From Clitopilus passeckerianus (lineage: Eukaryota; Basidiomycota; Agaricomycetes; Agaricales; Entolomataceae): 64,000 bases of DNA. Each line of letters opens with the position of its first letter. The first letter of the stretch is position 1. Position numbers and translations under genes: made by a program. The notes beneath the pieces are model-generated. The model worked only from the letters and a program-made list of their open reading frames with translations, searched no databases and was not told the DNA's origin. The stretch spans positions 1-64,000 of the forward strand of contig CALYLX010000063.1 of assembly GCA_944990035.1 (NCBI GenBank). Direction: 5' to 3'. Shown piece after piece: positions 49,301 through 60,184 of the stretch.

Positions 49301-50667
49301 GACACCGTGTGGTGTTGGCTACTAGTAGTGGGGAGCTATTTTGCTGCATATCGCTCCAGAATGTATTGTAATTGAATATGTCAGTGGCTCAATATGATTA
49401 ATTCATTGGAACTTTTCCAATGCCTTGTCGATGCGGAAGCCAAAATAGCTCAGTCTCTTGGTCTCGTCGAGGTATGCTTCCCTTCACGGATTCAGGAACC
49501 TTACCACAAAAGTAATCAATAGATTGTGGAGCAATTGTGACAATCGTTGCTTTTTCGGGTGACTATCGCCTTAATTCGGCATCGTAGAGAAAGTCTATTA
49601 CCCCGGACTGTGCACCTCTGGGTTATCGACATTCCGATGACTACGCTGGGTTAGGTGGGAAGAGCGCTCAGCATCGTAGCGAAGGTGTACAAAACGGCGA
49701 TAAAGCATTAAATGTCACGGCCGGCGTTCCTTTGTCAAGATGGAATGCACCTAGGACCGGTCTAGGCAACACAATACGATTATTATGGTCTAAAACGGCT
49801 TAATGGCGCCTTCATACAACAGCATACCCCATGATAGCTGTATAGCCGACATTCGCTGGGCTGTTAAATGAAAAGTGGGCACGCACCTCACCTTCCATTC
49901 ATCACCATGATGGGACCAGCATGGTCCACAACGATGAGGTAGCTCTTCGGAAGACGGTCCAAGACGCGATCGAACTGGATTAACTTTGTGGGGCCACAGG
50001 TTGTGTTCCGTGATTGATGCCGGAGCGGATGTACGTCGGTGTGTGCATTCAGCCTCTTTGCCAGTGCGGGGAAACACAGCCTTCAAGCAGTAAGTAAGGA
50101 CCGCTTATTCCGCTCCGGATGATAAAGTGTGGCGAGAGCGTTGTTAATGGATTGCGACCAAGCCGGCTGTCTGGACCTATCGCCTTGTGAGTCAGACATA
50201 GTCAGGAATCTCATCAGGTGGCGAACACCTGATGAACTTTGCAGCGAGGAACAGTGGATTTGCGGCTCTTGACTGGTGGGACGCGGTCAAGTCGCAAACA
50301 GAACGACCATAATAGCCCGTACTCGACTGGATGCCTATCTCAGTAGTGAAACGCATAGACTAAGACCCGTGAACACAGGGATATTGTGGCTGATCGATAG
50401 ATGATCTACCTGTGACAATGCATGCAGAAGCGTTGTAACCTGAGATGGTGCAGCTAGGGGAAGATAACAGATGTGTCACCACAGGCGGTGATATCAGCAT
50501 CTTGATCTTGATGGCAAGACGGCTTTAACTGGCACCCATGAGACAACCTCGAACGTATCCGGATGATCAGAGGGGCATGAGAGTGTCCATTGAGCAGCCA
50601 TATGTCCTCTGACAGTGCCGAGACTGTAGGAGAGGTAATTGAGAGGACGACTTGACGAACCCCTGGC
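46394..50667. other. Gene-poor interval of about 4.3 kb upstream of the ECL1-type gene
   Basis: No recognisable gene. It contains several random-looking open frames (for example 46670-47122 minus, 47335-47646 plus, 47874-48374 plus) without family resemblance. A pyrimidine-rich stretch near 46480-46640 and a very short TTTAGGG-like pair (around 48549-48564) are visible. It probably includes the long upstream control region of the ECL1-type gene; the right edge is the CACTA insertion. Confidence 0.45.
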
Positions 50668-50670
50668 CAG
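50668..50670. repeat. Target-site duplication CAG, left copy
   Basis: CAG directly outside the left terminal inverted repeat; the same three bases flank the right end at 61760-61762. CACTA elements typically make 2-3-bp duplications. Confidence 0.75.
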
Positions 50671-50681
50671 CACTGTGGAAC
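50671..50681 (+). repeat. CACTA element left terminal inverted repeat
   Basis: CACTGTGGAAC, an exact reverse complement of 61749-61759. Similarity does not extend further inward. Confidence 0.88.
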
Positions 50682-50753
50682 TGATGGCGCATTAAATCAA
50701 TCCGTTTACCGTATTAAATAGGAATTTCCTCAAATAAAGTATTGAATCTAGAA

Positions 50754-50832
50754 CGGATGAATTATGGGACTTTTTTTGGCACAAAATTTCCCACACGTTG
50801 AAGGATGAAATAAAGGCTGAATGAAACGGATG
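50754..50832. repeat. Left subterminal repeats (CGGATGAA-like)
   Basis: Three copies of related words: CGGATGAA at 50754-50761, GGATGAAA at 50803-50810 and GAAACGGATG at 50823-50832. The same word occurs near the right end. Subterminal repeats of this kind are the binding sites for accessory proteins in plant CACTA elements. Confidence 0.5.
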
Positions 50833-51054
50833 TTTTCCAGCCTGAAGAAGGTTACTAGATATCTGGAAATTGGAGGAATCTATATTGGGTTTTTCATACC
50901 ATTTGGTTTGGTGTAAAACCCTTCGAATACCGCATGATTTCGGCATATTGAATTCAGCATCAAAAACATGCATTTGTTCAGCCGTCACAATGATTATATT
51001 CCACCGGGAGTTCATACAACTAAATTCATCTCGTAGAGTGAGGAAAAACAGAAT

Positions 51055-54000
51055 TCAAGAAACATGTATCCGTGCAACACTATCCTCTCGATCAACAATT
51101 GCCCATTTGTTGTCAACGCGAATCCTTCCAACGACACCACGTATATGATTGAGGTCAACAATATCCAAGGGCCCGGATTCATGTTCATAGTAGCTGATTC
51201 GGTGCGGAGGCGGCAGAGTCTCTGTAATTGTCACTTGTTGGATAGCGGCATACATAAGAGTTGCCTTTGAAATGTTCAACGACGGTGATGCAGGCATCTC
51301 CATCACAAAGAACTTCGCCTGACCGAAGAAAGCTTCCTTTTCATACTCCGGTTCTCGACGTCGCTGACGCGTGAATTTATCAACTTCAAGCTCGTACTGT
51401 AACAACATCATGAGGTTTTGGAAAGATCTGATGAATCTTAACCCTCACCCGTACAAAGGTCATATCACGACTATCAGGCCTGTCCGTGATCATGTCTCGA
51501 GCATGAATAGTATCACCGTCGGCTTTCCGAGCACGGCCGTAGAGGCACACCGTGAAAGAAGTTGGGGGAAGTAGCTTGTTTATGCGTGTGTAACTTTTCT
51601 CGTATCGGGTTGTAAGGGTTGCGATAAGTTTTTGTCGTAGCCCTTGGGGAAGTGGTACATTGATTCGTATAGGATATAGGAGCGCCCAGTCTGGATCTTG
51701 ATGAAATTTCTGATTGGCCACGGCTTGTGAGAAAATATAGGAAGTACTCACAGTTGGGAAGCGTGAACTCATGTTCACGAGAGGGAGGGGGTAGTAGAAC
51801 GAGTTCATTGTGAAGATTATACAGGGACTTGATTTGAGAGATATGCGCCCTAGCACCGACATACTTGTTGATGCTCTTGTACGGATATCTTCGGCTTTTG
51901 ATGTGGGGCAGCAGTTCGTTACAGAACCGTTCCATAGGGAATGCCCAGTAAGCCCATACTGGACCGAGAGCGCGGATCGACGATGCAATATGTAATAGTG
52001 CATGCACTGTAAGCGGGCAGCACGATACGCGCATGGGCTCGTGTTGATAATAGAGACTGTACAAATTAATCAGGGCTTGACTTATGAATTAGAGCACAAC
52101 TTACCTTTCGTAATCCTTGACCCATTTCACAAAACCGGCTTCTATCCGATCAACCTCGGCACTTGTAAGATCATACTTCAGGCAAAGATTGAGGAGGGAA
52201 ACAAGTTCAACAAAGTTGTTGTAATACCGGGCATTGGTGAAGCGCCCTCGAAGCAACGTTGGAGCGAGATAGAACGTCCAGATTGAGTAGGCTTCACAGG
52301 TTACCTGTGCCTTGTCGTTCGACAGGTTAGGTACTCGACAGCCAAATGATGCTGGAATAGTCTTTCCGCTGCTGTACCCGCGGCCCCGATTGCTTCCCAG
52401 ACAGTCTTGTCGATGACATAAGGTTGTGCTTGGTGGTCCACGTCCTTAAACGAGGCAGTCCAGAGAAGGATCAAGTTGGGAAGGAGATTTGCCCAGATGA
52501 GGTGCATGAAGTCGTATGGAAATGAGAGGGAAACGACAGTGATCTGAGGCTGCTCAGGAGAGAGTGCCTTTGATACCGTACTGGGTTTGCAATCGTTCTG
52601 ATTCGGTGACGGTGTCAGCGTTCTCGATCTCCTGGCCTGTTCAAGGAATTGGTCATGAGTACGAATCGGCAACGCTTGTGGATCGTAGGAGGTGGCCTCA
52701 TTAGAGGCGGAGAAGTTATTGCGATGTAACGGGATGTATAGGGTCCTGGAATCTGGACCTCTGATTCCCCGAATTGCGCACATACGACAAGGGACCAACG
52801 CGTTTTGACCCTTCATTCGCATAACCAATGACATTGCCGGGATATCCCCAAACCCAAGAACAAGATATACACGAAGTTCAAAGGCTGCCTGGGTCAGAGC
52901 ATCAAAAGCACCAACGCCATAGAGCAAGTCGACAAGCTCCTCAACCAGGGGCCACAGGAATGAATCCATGTCTGCCGGCTTTTTGGGGCCCGGTATTACC
53001 CCAACAGCAATGATATTCTTTCGAAGAAATCTTTCAGCGGGTGGAAGATTGTAGTTGAAGAGTATGATAGGCCAGGAAGTTTTTGTTCGCTGCCTGAATG
53101 GTCCAAAACCGTCTGTTGATAGACTGAGCGCGACATCACGAGGGTCGGAGAAATACGTGAAGGGGAGGGTTTCGTCTCCTATAGACACTTGTGTGTCCTT
53201 GAGTGAACGGTAGTGAGACCCATCGAAGATATCGCCAACGTTTCCGGGCCCGCTCTCATAGGTGGATCGATATTGCATGGCAGTGGCGGCGGCAGGATCA
53301 GCGGCCATGGCTTGAAGACGAGGTATGATGGGGTAGTATTCAAAATATGCTCGAGGACGGCCGTCCGAGCTAAACCGGTCACTCTTGCAGGTGGGACAGC
53401 TTTGTAAAGCCTGATAGGGGCCGGTATAGCAGATACAGGATGACTGACAACAGTCATATCGAACGGGTCGAATGCCAGAGAGAAACTGTACACGCGATTC
53501 TGTCTCTTTTAACGTGCCAATTTCGACCTCGGGGAACGCGTAACGGAACTTTTCATACGTCCGATTGGTGAGACTCTCCTCGGTCTTGAGTATATATGCA
53601 CGAAGAAGTGACATGTCGTATTCTTCAAGGACGTCATTCCCTACAGATCCGTCTCAGCTACTGGAGCAAATTCAGCGGATTAAGGACGTACGAATTGAAG
53701 CGAAATCTCTTGCGAAATTCTCTGAGATGAGATTAGCGGCCCGTAAACCTTCGTAGAAGGTCTCGTCATCGCTATCATCGTCATCCATATCACACAACTC
53801 TTCGTTATTGCCGGAACCTTCCTCTAAAGGTTCTGTTTCCTCGATGGGATTGCTGATCTCGTGAAAATTCTTTGCCTGAGATGCAGAACCCCAGCGCTGC
53901 TGTGCAATTACTGCCAATCTGGTTGAGCGTCGAGTGCAAGGAGTGGTTGATTCAGGTGGGGTATCGTCAAACATAAGTGGTATTGCAGCAGGACTAGGGT

Positions 54001-54383
54001 CGGCATCATCTGGGGCAGGGAATTGCTCGGGTAGGTCGCCTATGTCGTGTTCGGGGCCAGGGTCCATTGACATGTTTGTGTCCGCATCATCGACTTGGAG
54101 GGGAGCAGGCATCTGTTGGTTTATAGAATGAGTGACAAAACTACATGGAAGACTCAGAACACACCTCGGCAGGAGGGATCTCAGTCAAAATGTTCCCGCC
54201 TTCTGTCGTGAACGCTGAGGTCTTCAAGTGGGCATTGCGAAATACTGCCTTGACTCGAGACTTTGCTGATTTCACGACGTGATTGGCCATATTTGTCTTG
54301 AGATGCCGATACTCAGTTGAACGAGAAACATTCCGGCCGCAACCACAGATGCAAGACCTCTTCGGCGGGGGCTCTCTAGGCAT
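51055..54383 (-). CDS. Tnp2-type CACTA transposase
   Basis: Catalyses excision and insertion of the element. The N-terminal exon carries a Cys/His cluster (CICGCGRNVSRSTEYRHLK), then an acidic linker. The core has the Tnp2 signature (LLRAYILKTEESLTN, YDCCQSSCICYTGPYQALQSCPTCKSDR, YFEYYPIIPRLQAM, VGDIFDGSHYRSL, LSLSTDGFGPFRQR). It continues through SFPYDFMHLIWANLLPNLILLWT, TVWEAIG, GCRVPNLSNDKAQVTCEAYSIWTFYLAPTLLRGRF, LLKLCLKYDL, YYQHEPMRVSCCPLTVHALLHIA and VWAYWAFPMERFC, ending VDREDSVARIHVS. At 52631, 52562, 52518 and 52366 the family reading changes frame; each is explained by one base missing from a short C/G run (see findings). As written the gene is therefore frame-broken, but it may be intact in the organism. 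Several introns; start 54383. Confidence 0.88.
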
Positions 54384-55891
54384 ACAGGAAGGGATGATAG
54401 CACAAGCAAAGAAAAATTGAAATTCGCCCTATATATTGACATGAAGGACTACAAAGCTGGAGTCATGATACCAGCTCTCGGTGGTTCGGGAGATCTGTGC
54501 AGACATAACCGGAATGCCGAGTAGTTTGGAGGCAGAGGTGGCGACAGGTGACAACGATGACGACCTCGGTTCTTGAAGGACAGCCTCATGTTGGCAGTGA
54601 CAGTCGGGTGGGGTCGTCGGCGATAGAGAATCGGAGGGCAATCTTGTCTGAAAGGCGCCTACCTGAGCACCGTGTATTGAAGGAGAGGAGATGGGCGGTA
54701 TCCTAGCGTGTCCGATAGGACTGTGTGGCAGGCAAAAATATCGCCGATCGTTGAACCACTGAGCAGCCGGATTTGACGTCTGGATCAGGCTGCAAAGCAC
54801 AGGAAATGGCACACCAAGTCATCTCTATCAGCCAACACCAAGTTGTGCATGATAGAAGCAAGGTCAACTCAAGTTGTACCCCCACTCTGTGCTGGATGTT
54901 GCGTGCCTTGAGGTTTGGACTGGCTGAGGGTTCTAGTTGCAAGAAACCGGCTCAGCTATTGCAGGTCTTGAATTGCATCTTGAGACTGCGTGATCCCCTG
55001 TTAGTGCAAGTACAGTACCTGAGGAAAATAAGGGCTTACGTTGGCCAATGATACTACAGAGGTCCTCCGATAAGCAGCGATACACGGTCATCCGAAATGC
55101 CTTGTCGTATTCTTGAAGCAGCTATCCACGCCTTCTACATGTTCATCAGCCAGTGTAGTGGCTAGTCTCCTGATACCAGAAATCGGCGTCCTTGGTCTAC
55201 CCATGTCCCATAAGCGCGAATTCTTCCAAACAATCTTCCTCCGTCAATGGTCGCCAGACAGAAATTTTCGGGAGGTTATCTTTGAGCATTGTCATCCTGG
55301 TGAAAATTCGATGAGCTGAGCTAGTCGTATTATCATAGAATTGAATTACTTACTTGCATGCGGGATTTTTCCGAACCTCGATTGGCAAGCGTTTGAGCCA
55401 ATAGTAGATGGACGAGGATGAAGAGTTGATCAACAAAATCCCAACGAGGCTTGATCAACAAACATCCCGATAAGGAAATCAACGAACTTAGCGTGATCAA
55501 CGTTCAACCACTGCCTCGCTCTCCAGTTTCCATCCATCTGTGCTCTTCTTCTCTTCTTCCCATTTCGACCCCGACTCTCTTCTTCTCTATCTCTATCTCT
55601 CTTTTCTGTGCTCCTGACGCTACCCTCCATACCTAATAGATTGATTCTCGATTCTGATTCTGGCTCGAGCCCGCGGTATACAGTTGCTTTCATCTCACCA
55701 AACGCAAACTGATGTTTTGTTTTTCACAGCTATCCTAATCACTCCTTAAAATCATCTGCGGCTTTCCAGATCCAGTACAACTTGGTGTTGACTGGGTGAA
55801 GTTACAACTTGGTGTTGAACTTCGAAGGACCTTGGCGGTTCCTTTCTGAGACTTCCCTGCACCCTCAAGAACGCGACTTCCACAACCATCC
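54384..55891. other. Interval between the transposase and gene X inside the CACTA element
   Basis: About 1.5 kb between divergent genes. On the minus strand around 54980-55330 there are interrupted coding-like pieces (DGGRLFGRIRAYGTWVDQG; RIRQGISDDRVSLLIGGP) with a GTAAGC...CTCAG intron-like spacer, which may be the remains of a small gene. I cannot assign it. A pyrimidine-rich promoter-like stretch lies at about 55540-55620 ahead of gene X. Confidence 0.35.
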
Positions 55892-57788
55892 ATGGATGCC
55901 CAAGGGTTCCCAATTAGCCCGGAGGCGCTGTTGGCCAACCGGAATGAAGCAGGTAAATCTTCTTATGCTTAACGCTCCTCACGGCCTTCATTTACCCCTT
56001 TCAGCACCACTAGGACCATCGGATGGAAGGGTGGCCTGCGTTATCGATAAATGGGTGATTACCAGCCCAAATTCCAACACGATACCGCTACCATACTGGG
56101 CGGACTCCGACGTACGCCTCCGCGCCGATTTCCGTTATGGTGCCGACGATTATACCCTGTGGCCACAAGCTTATCTACCCGACTATTGCCACCTCGCCGC
56201 TATCCCTTCAAAACCATCGGATTCCTCTGATCCCCTTGCGATCATGTGGTGGGATCCTTGCCCGGTGGACTTTACCTCGCAAGAAGGAGGGCTTTACAAA
56301 AGTTTTGGAACACTTCGCCCCGAAAAATATCAACAAATCGAACACCCGTGTAGGACACTTGTCTCTCGAGTTCGGGAATATCTCAAAGCATGCAGCACGC
56401 CGAACTACACCCTATGCTGCCTCCTCAAAACCCTTGAACATTCGTACCTACGCCTCGGTTGGTGCACATCTACCTACGCGGAAATGCGTTTTGCGGTTGC
56501 CGAGGTTCAACGGTACTACCTCGAGGTACTGGGTTTTCTCGACTACCTTCAGATTTACAAGCCTCGAATGGATGGAATCAGCCCCAAAGCCGAATCACCT
56601 GCAACCTGTGTTGGCGCATTCACAACCACCCCTCGTATTGTCGAAGATTTTTTGGACGCTGGGTTACCCGTCTACTTCATGCGCCCATTCGCAGCAATTG
56701 TTGCATCTCCGCCAAACATCCTGGAGCTTGTTCAGCTCCTCGATCCCAAAAGCACCCTTCAACTCTCTGACGCGAGCCCACCATTCCCTGTCATTTTCCG
56801 AGGGCGTACAAATGTGCCAGCCAAACACGCCGCAATGCACCGTTACACGCGTACATGGATGACTTACCAAGACCCCTACGACAAGGATGGCTCTTCCAGC
56901 ACTGTTGACCCTTACCTGGTCACCGAGCATCTGGCAAACTCATCGCACGTTCGCCTTATGGCCGACCTTCTTGAAGAACAGCTACCTCCAAATGACCTCT
57001 CCCAAGCACAATCATCATCGCACGCAGGTAGGGTTGTCTCCAGCTGTTACTCGCAAAGCGCAAACTAATAGCGAACATCACAGTAGCACCCAACCTGGCT
57101 CCAGACCAACTCGCATCTACTGGTAAGTCATGACAAGTCTCATATTTTGCTGAGTATCTGACGACATCTAGAACTAACAGTTTCATTACCGGCACCTTCA
57201 CAACCTGGCAAATTGTCGGGGCCATCAAAAGGGGCGAAGAAAAACCCACGCGATCCTTTCATGGACTTCGAATCCTTGCTCATCCCGCCCTCCAAGTCAT
57301 ACTGGCGGTCAGCATTGGCACAAGTTCGCCGCCGTAAGGTCGTCAGCGGTCACCGTTCAAACTTCAATTGCTATGCCGCCCCCGATCCCACCTCCATATT
57401 AACGCCTGAAGAGGAGAAGAAGAAAATTGCATACATCATTGCCTGGATTCGTGCCCGCCCTGCAGTTCTCCACCAGATCAGACAAGAGAAGCAGCTTCGT
57501 TGGAAAAAGCAGGATTGGCGAGAGCTGCTGGAGATGATCGGGCGCAACTCAGGTTCGCGTCAGGATTCCCGAGCAGCCGCCACGCGAGATATGCTGTCCA
57601 AAATCTTTGCCGGTGTTCTCGACAACATTGGTCCCAGCCGGTCCTCGCCTGAAATAGATGCCACCTCTGTCGTCTGGCGTGGTTATCGTCTTTCGCGCGA
57701 CACTCTACCACCAACTTGGCTATTCCATGAAGTCTTGTGGGAACTCAATGAGGCCAACTTTAGGGTTGAACTCCTTGCTCTTGACTAA
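55892..57788 (+). CDS. CACTA accessory gene X, conserved Agaricomycete multicopy protein of unknown function (stops early)
   Basis: Exons 55892-55952, 56005-57027, 57084-57122 and 57172-57788 give 579 residues ending ELLALD at a TAA (57786-57788). Recognisable pieces are VACVIDKWVITSPNSNTIPLPYW, a region GVFTTTPRIVEDFLDAGLPVYFMRP-like at about residue 240, PFPVIFRGRTNVPAKHAAMHRYTRTWM, and NPRDPFMDFESLLIPPSKSYW. From memory this resembles a lineage-expanded family of mushroom hypothetical proteins. No catalytic motif is seen. In that family the C-terminus goes on after 'LALD'; here the reading frame also stays open for another 114 codons past the stop (next feature), so the gene is probably disrupted by a nonsense change or read through. 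The position inside the CACTA ends shows that it travels with the element. Confidence 0.7.
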
Positions 57789-58133
57789 GCAGCGTCAAAT
57801 ATGAGTGTTAGCTCTTCTGAGAGGCTCTCGCGGGTTGTCCAGTGCTTTCCCGATAATACATTGGTTCCTTCAAACATCCCCACATTCAACGATGGTCTCG
57901 TTCACAAGGAATGGAAAGCACGGATTCCTTTTGTGCTTGCACTGGTTAATATTCTTCGGCAATGGAAGAATGTGCCTCTAATCCTTCGTAATCTATCGCG
58001 GGCCGAGTTGGGAGTTGACTTCATTGATAACTTTCGCTTCTTCGATGTTGAGGATGCAGCAGCTCAGTTCTATTGTCAAAGCTTTTGGGATTATTTTGGT
58101 CGAGCTCCTATTTTACCCCGATGTATCAATTAA
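57789..58133 (+). pseudogene. C-terminal remainder of gene X beyond the in-frame TAA
   Basis: Same reading frame as gene X, directly after its stop. 114 codons reading AASNMSVSSSERLSRVVQCF... VHKEWKARIPFVLALVNILRQWKN ... VEDAAAQFYCQSFWDYFGRAPILPRCIN, ended by TAA at 58131-58133. The motif FYCQSFWDYFGRAPILPR is, as I recall, the usual C-terminus of the family X belongs to. It could be separately translated from the ATG at 57801, but a single-codon interruption of one gene is simpler. Confidence 0.6.
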
Positions 58134-58348
58134 CCATTGTTTAAATGTACTTCTGTAATCCATATTCTTTCATATTTCTTCCTCGATGGGGGAAAACATG
58201 ACTCCATGTATTGGGGACACAAGTAGGTTATTTCTGAACAGTCTTCGATCGCTTCTTATCACTAACGTGAATGCTAACATTAACATCATCCTCCAGCTTT
58301 CGTTTACAGGTGCTGCAGCAAGCTGTAATGTTCACATCCACAACAGCG

Positions 58349-59422
58349 TCAGGAGAACAAAGCTTTCCGATGCTGAGATTCAGGACAATGTTCCCCTGTT
58401 GTTGTTGTCAGTGGCCGATTCTTTTCATAGTGGTACGTCCTTACCTTTTGGTTAAAGTTATTTCCCGCACTCATGTCACCTTCGTCTATGACATTAGCGG
58501 CTCCCGAAGTAGTAGCCTTGTTGTGGTGATCAGTCTCGGCATCTGACCCACCACTGATGTCGCTACTGGATCCATCCAAGCTGTTTTTATGGCCACCCCT
58601 ATTCTTGCGCTTACGGTGCATACGCTTGAAGACTGGGCATTAGAAGGTCAGCACTTGTTATGCATTGCCGAGCATCAACTTACCCTCCGATAGTTGTCCC
58701 GACGATAAACCATTGTGACGAATGATCACTAGATTTAATTCAGTAAGTAACTTCAGCACATAAGGTAATGGCGGCTCACTGTTTCGCAGATCAGGCGTCA
58801 TATCAAGCTGATATATTTCCTTGACAACTTGAGGGTCGCCGAGTTGATTCTGAGCCTGAGGAATTGAAGAGGGGGGTTGCTTGCCCTTGGTTTGTTTGCG
58901 CCGGACTGGTGTCGAGACAAGAACATCTGAACACATCAACTGTCAAGCACGTACCAAAAAGCACAGAAAACGGTGTGTCTTACCTTTGGCAGGTTGGGAA
59001 CCATCCTCATCAGCTCTACCACCCTTGTCTGGAGCTCCTACGTTGGGTACATCGTCATCACTGTCGCTGATGGTGATAGGTTGGGATGGAGGGGCGACAG
59101 TCTCATCTTCGCCAGCCTTGTTGCTCTTGCTGATGACAGAGTTGGATGGTGAGTGGATCGTGTTGCTTAGGCTGGGGGCAGTTGGCTTTGACATCGACAG
59201 GGGATCACCCCACAAAGCTTCATGCTTGTCTACAAGCCCTGGTGAACTGTCGGGAGTTGTCTCGCCAGTACGATCGTCGCCCTCAAACACATCGCTCTCA
59301 CACGCAGCAGGGCGCGTTGATAAGGCAGCAATACCTCGATGAAGATGAGCAGGACGACGAGATCGTTTGGGCGGAGGAGGAGCACGACCAACTTCGAGAC
59401 CGGGAGATGATAATCTAGCCAT
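58349..59422 (-). CDS. CACTA accessory gene Y, disordered protein of unknown function
   Basis: Spliced from at least five exons. It starts MARLSSPGLEVGRAPPPPKRSRRPAHLHRG, is rich in Ser/Pro/Asp with ITISDSDDDVPNV, and continues DVLVSTPVRRKQTKGKQPP and VVKEIYQLDMTPDLRN. It then has a basic segment FKRMHRKRKNRGGHKNSL followed by GSSSDISGGSDAETDHHNKATTS and ends QKHRKALFS. No domain recognised. Basic clusters and low complexity suggest a nuclear protein. Convergent with gene X. The model depends on consensus splice sites only. Confidence 0.5.
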
Positions 59423-60184
59423 GGCGATGTTCAGTGCTGGGGTAAGTTGGGTGTTTTGACGATGGAAAACCAATAACATCTCTTTTTAGCATCCACTTGT
59501 GTTCACACCCTTTCCGCAAAACCAGGACGAACATTATGCTTGTCGCGTGCTTCATTTTGCCTGCCTACGCCAACAAGCACGCCCATTAAGCCTTTTGTGA
59601 AGGTTCGTTTGTCGGACTCAATTTTGCGGATGGAATTGCCATCGGTTCAGAGGGTTTTGGCACCCAATGACGACATCTTTTTGACAGCATTTCATTCTTC
59701 ATGTCGACAAATACGATATTCTTCATTCTTAACCTCGGAAACCGTCGGGATTTTCAATGTCGCAACCTGACCAGTCTCCACCATTTCAAATTGGATGCCA
59801 ATCGGTGAATGATACCTTGTGGTTGCTTTCCCAGGTGCCAACTGAAGATCCTGACCAGGCTGATTTCTGTCGGGTACTAGGCTGTGAACACAGCCCAACA
59901 ACACGCTCCGCTACCACACAAGTCACTTGCTTGGGGCCGATATTTGGCTTCATGCAATGCAGGGTAGGGTGCCTCCGCATGCATCCTTCTCGTTTGAATC
60001 GGTGACGGTGGTAACCAGTGGATATATCTCTCTGGTGAGTCTGCTTGTGCTTGCTCGCCGCCGAACTGACTGAGATTGAATTGAACTTGTCTCACGGCAG
60101 ATAAGCACTATTTAAGGAGGTACTGCACTCCTTGTGATAGCCAGTACCACTACACTCTTACAAAGCTACCACCCTCTCAACGCA
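59423..60184. other. Divergent interval between genes Y and Z of the CACTA element
   Basis: About 760 bp, presumably both promoters. A small open frame at 59540-59770 (plus) has no support. The TATTTAAG at 60109-60116 is the likely TATA box of gene Z. Confidence 0.4.
60109..60116 (+). promoter_or_regulatory. TATA-like box (TATTTAAG) of gene Z
   Basis: Lies about 70 bp upstream of the gene Z start codon at 60185. Confidence 0.45.

Noticed and set aside
52301..53614. Reading the 437-codon frame as one intact transposase exon
   Set aside because: Family motifs switch frame inside it at 52366, 52518, 52562 and 52631, so the uninterrupted translation is partly wrong.
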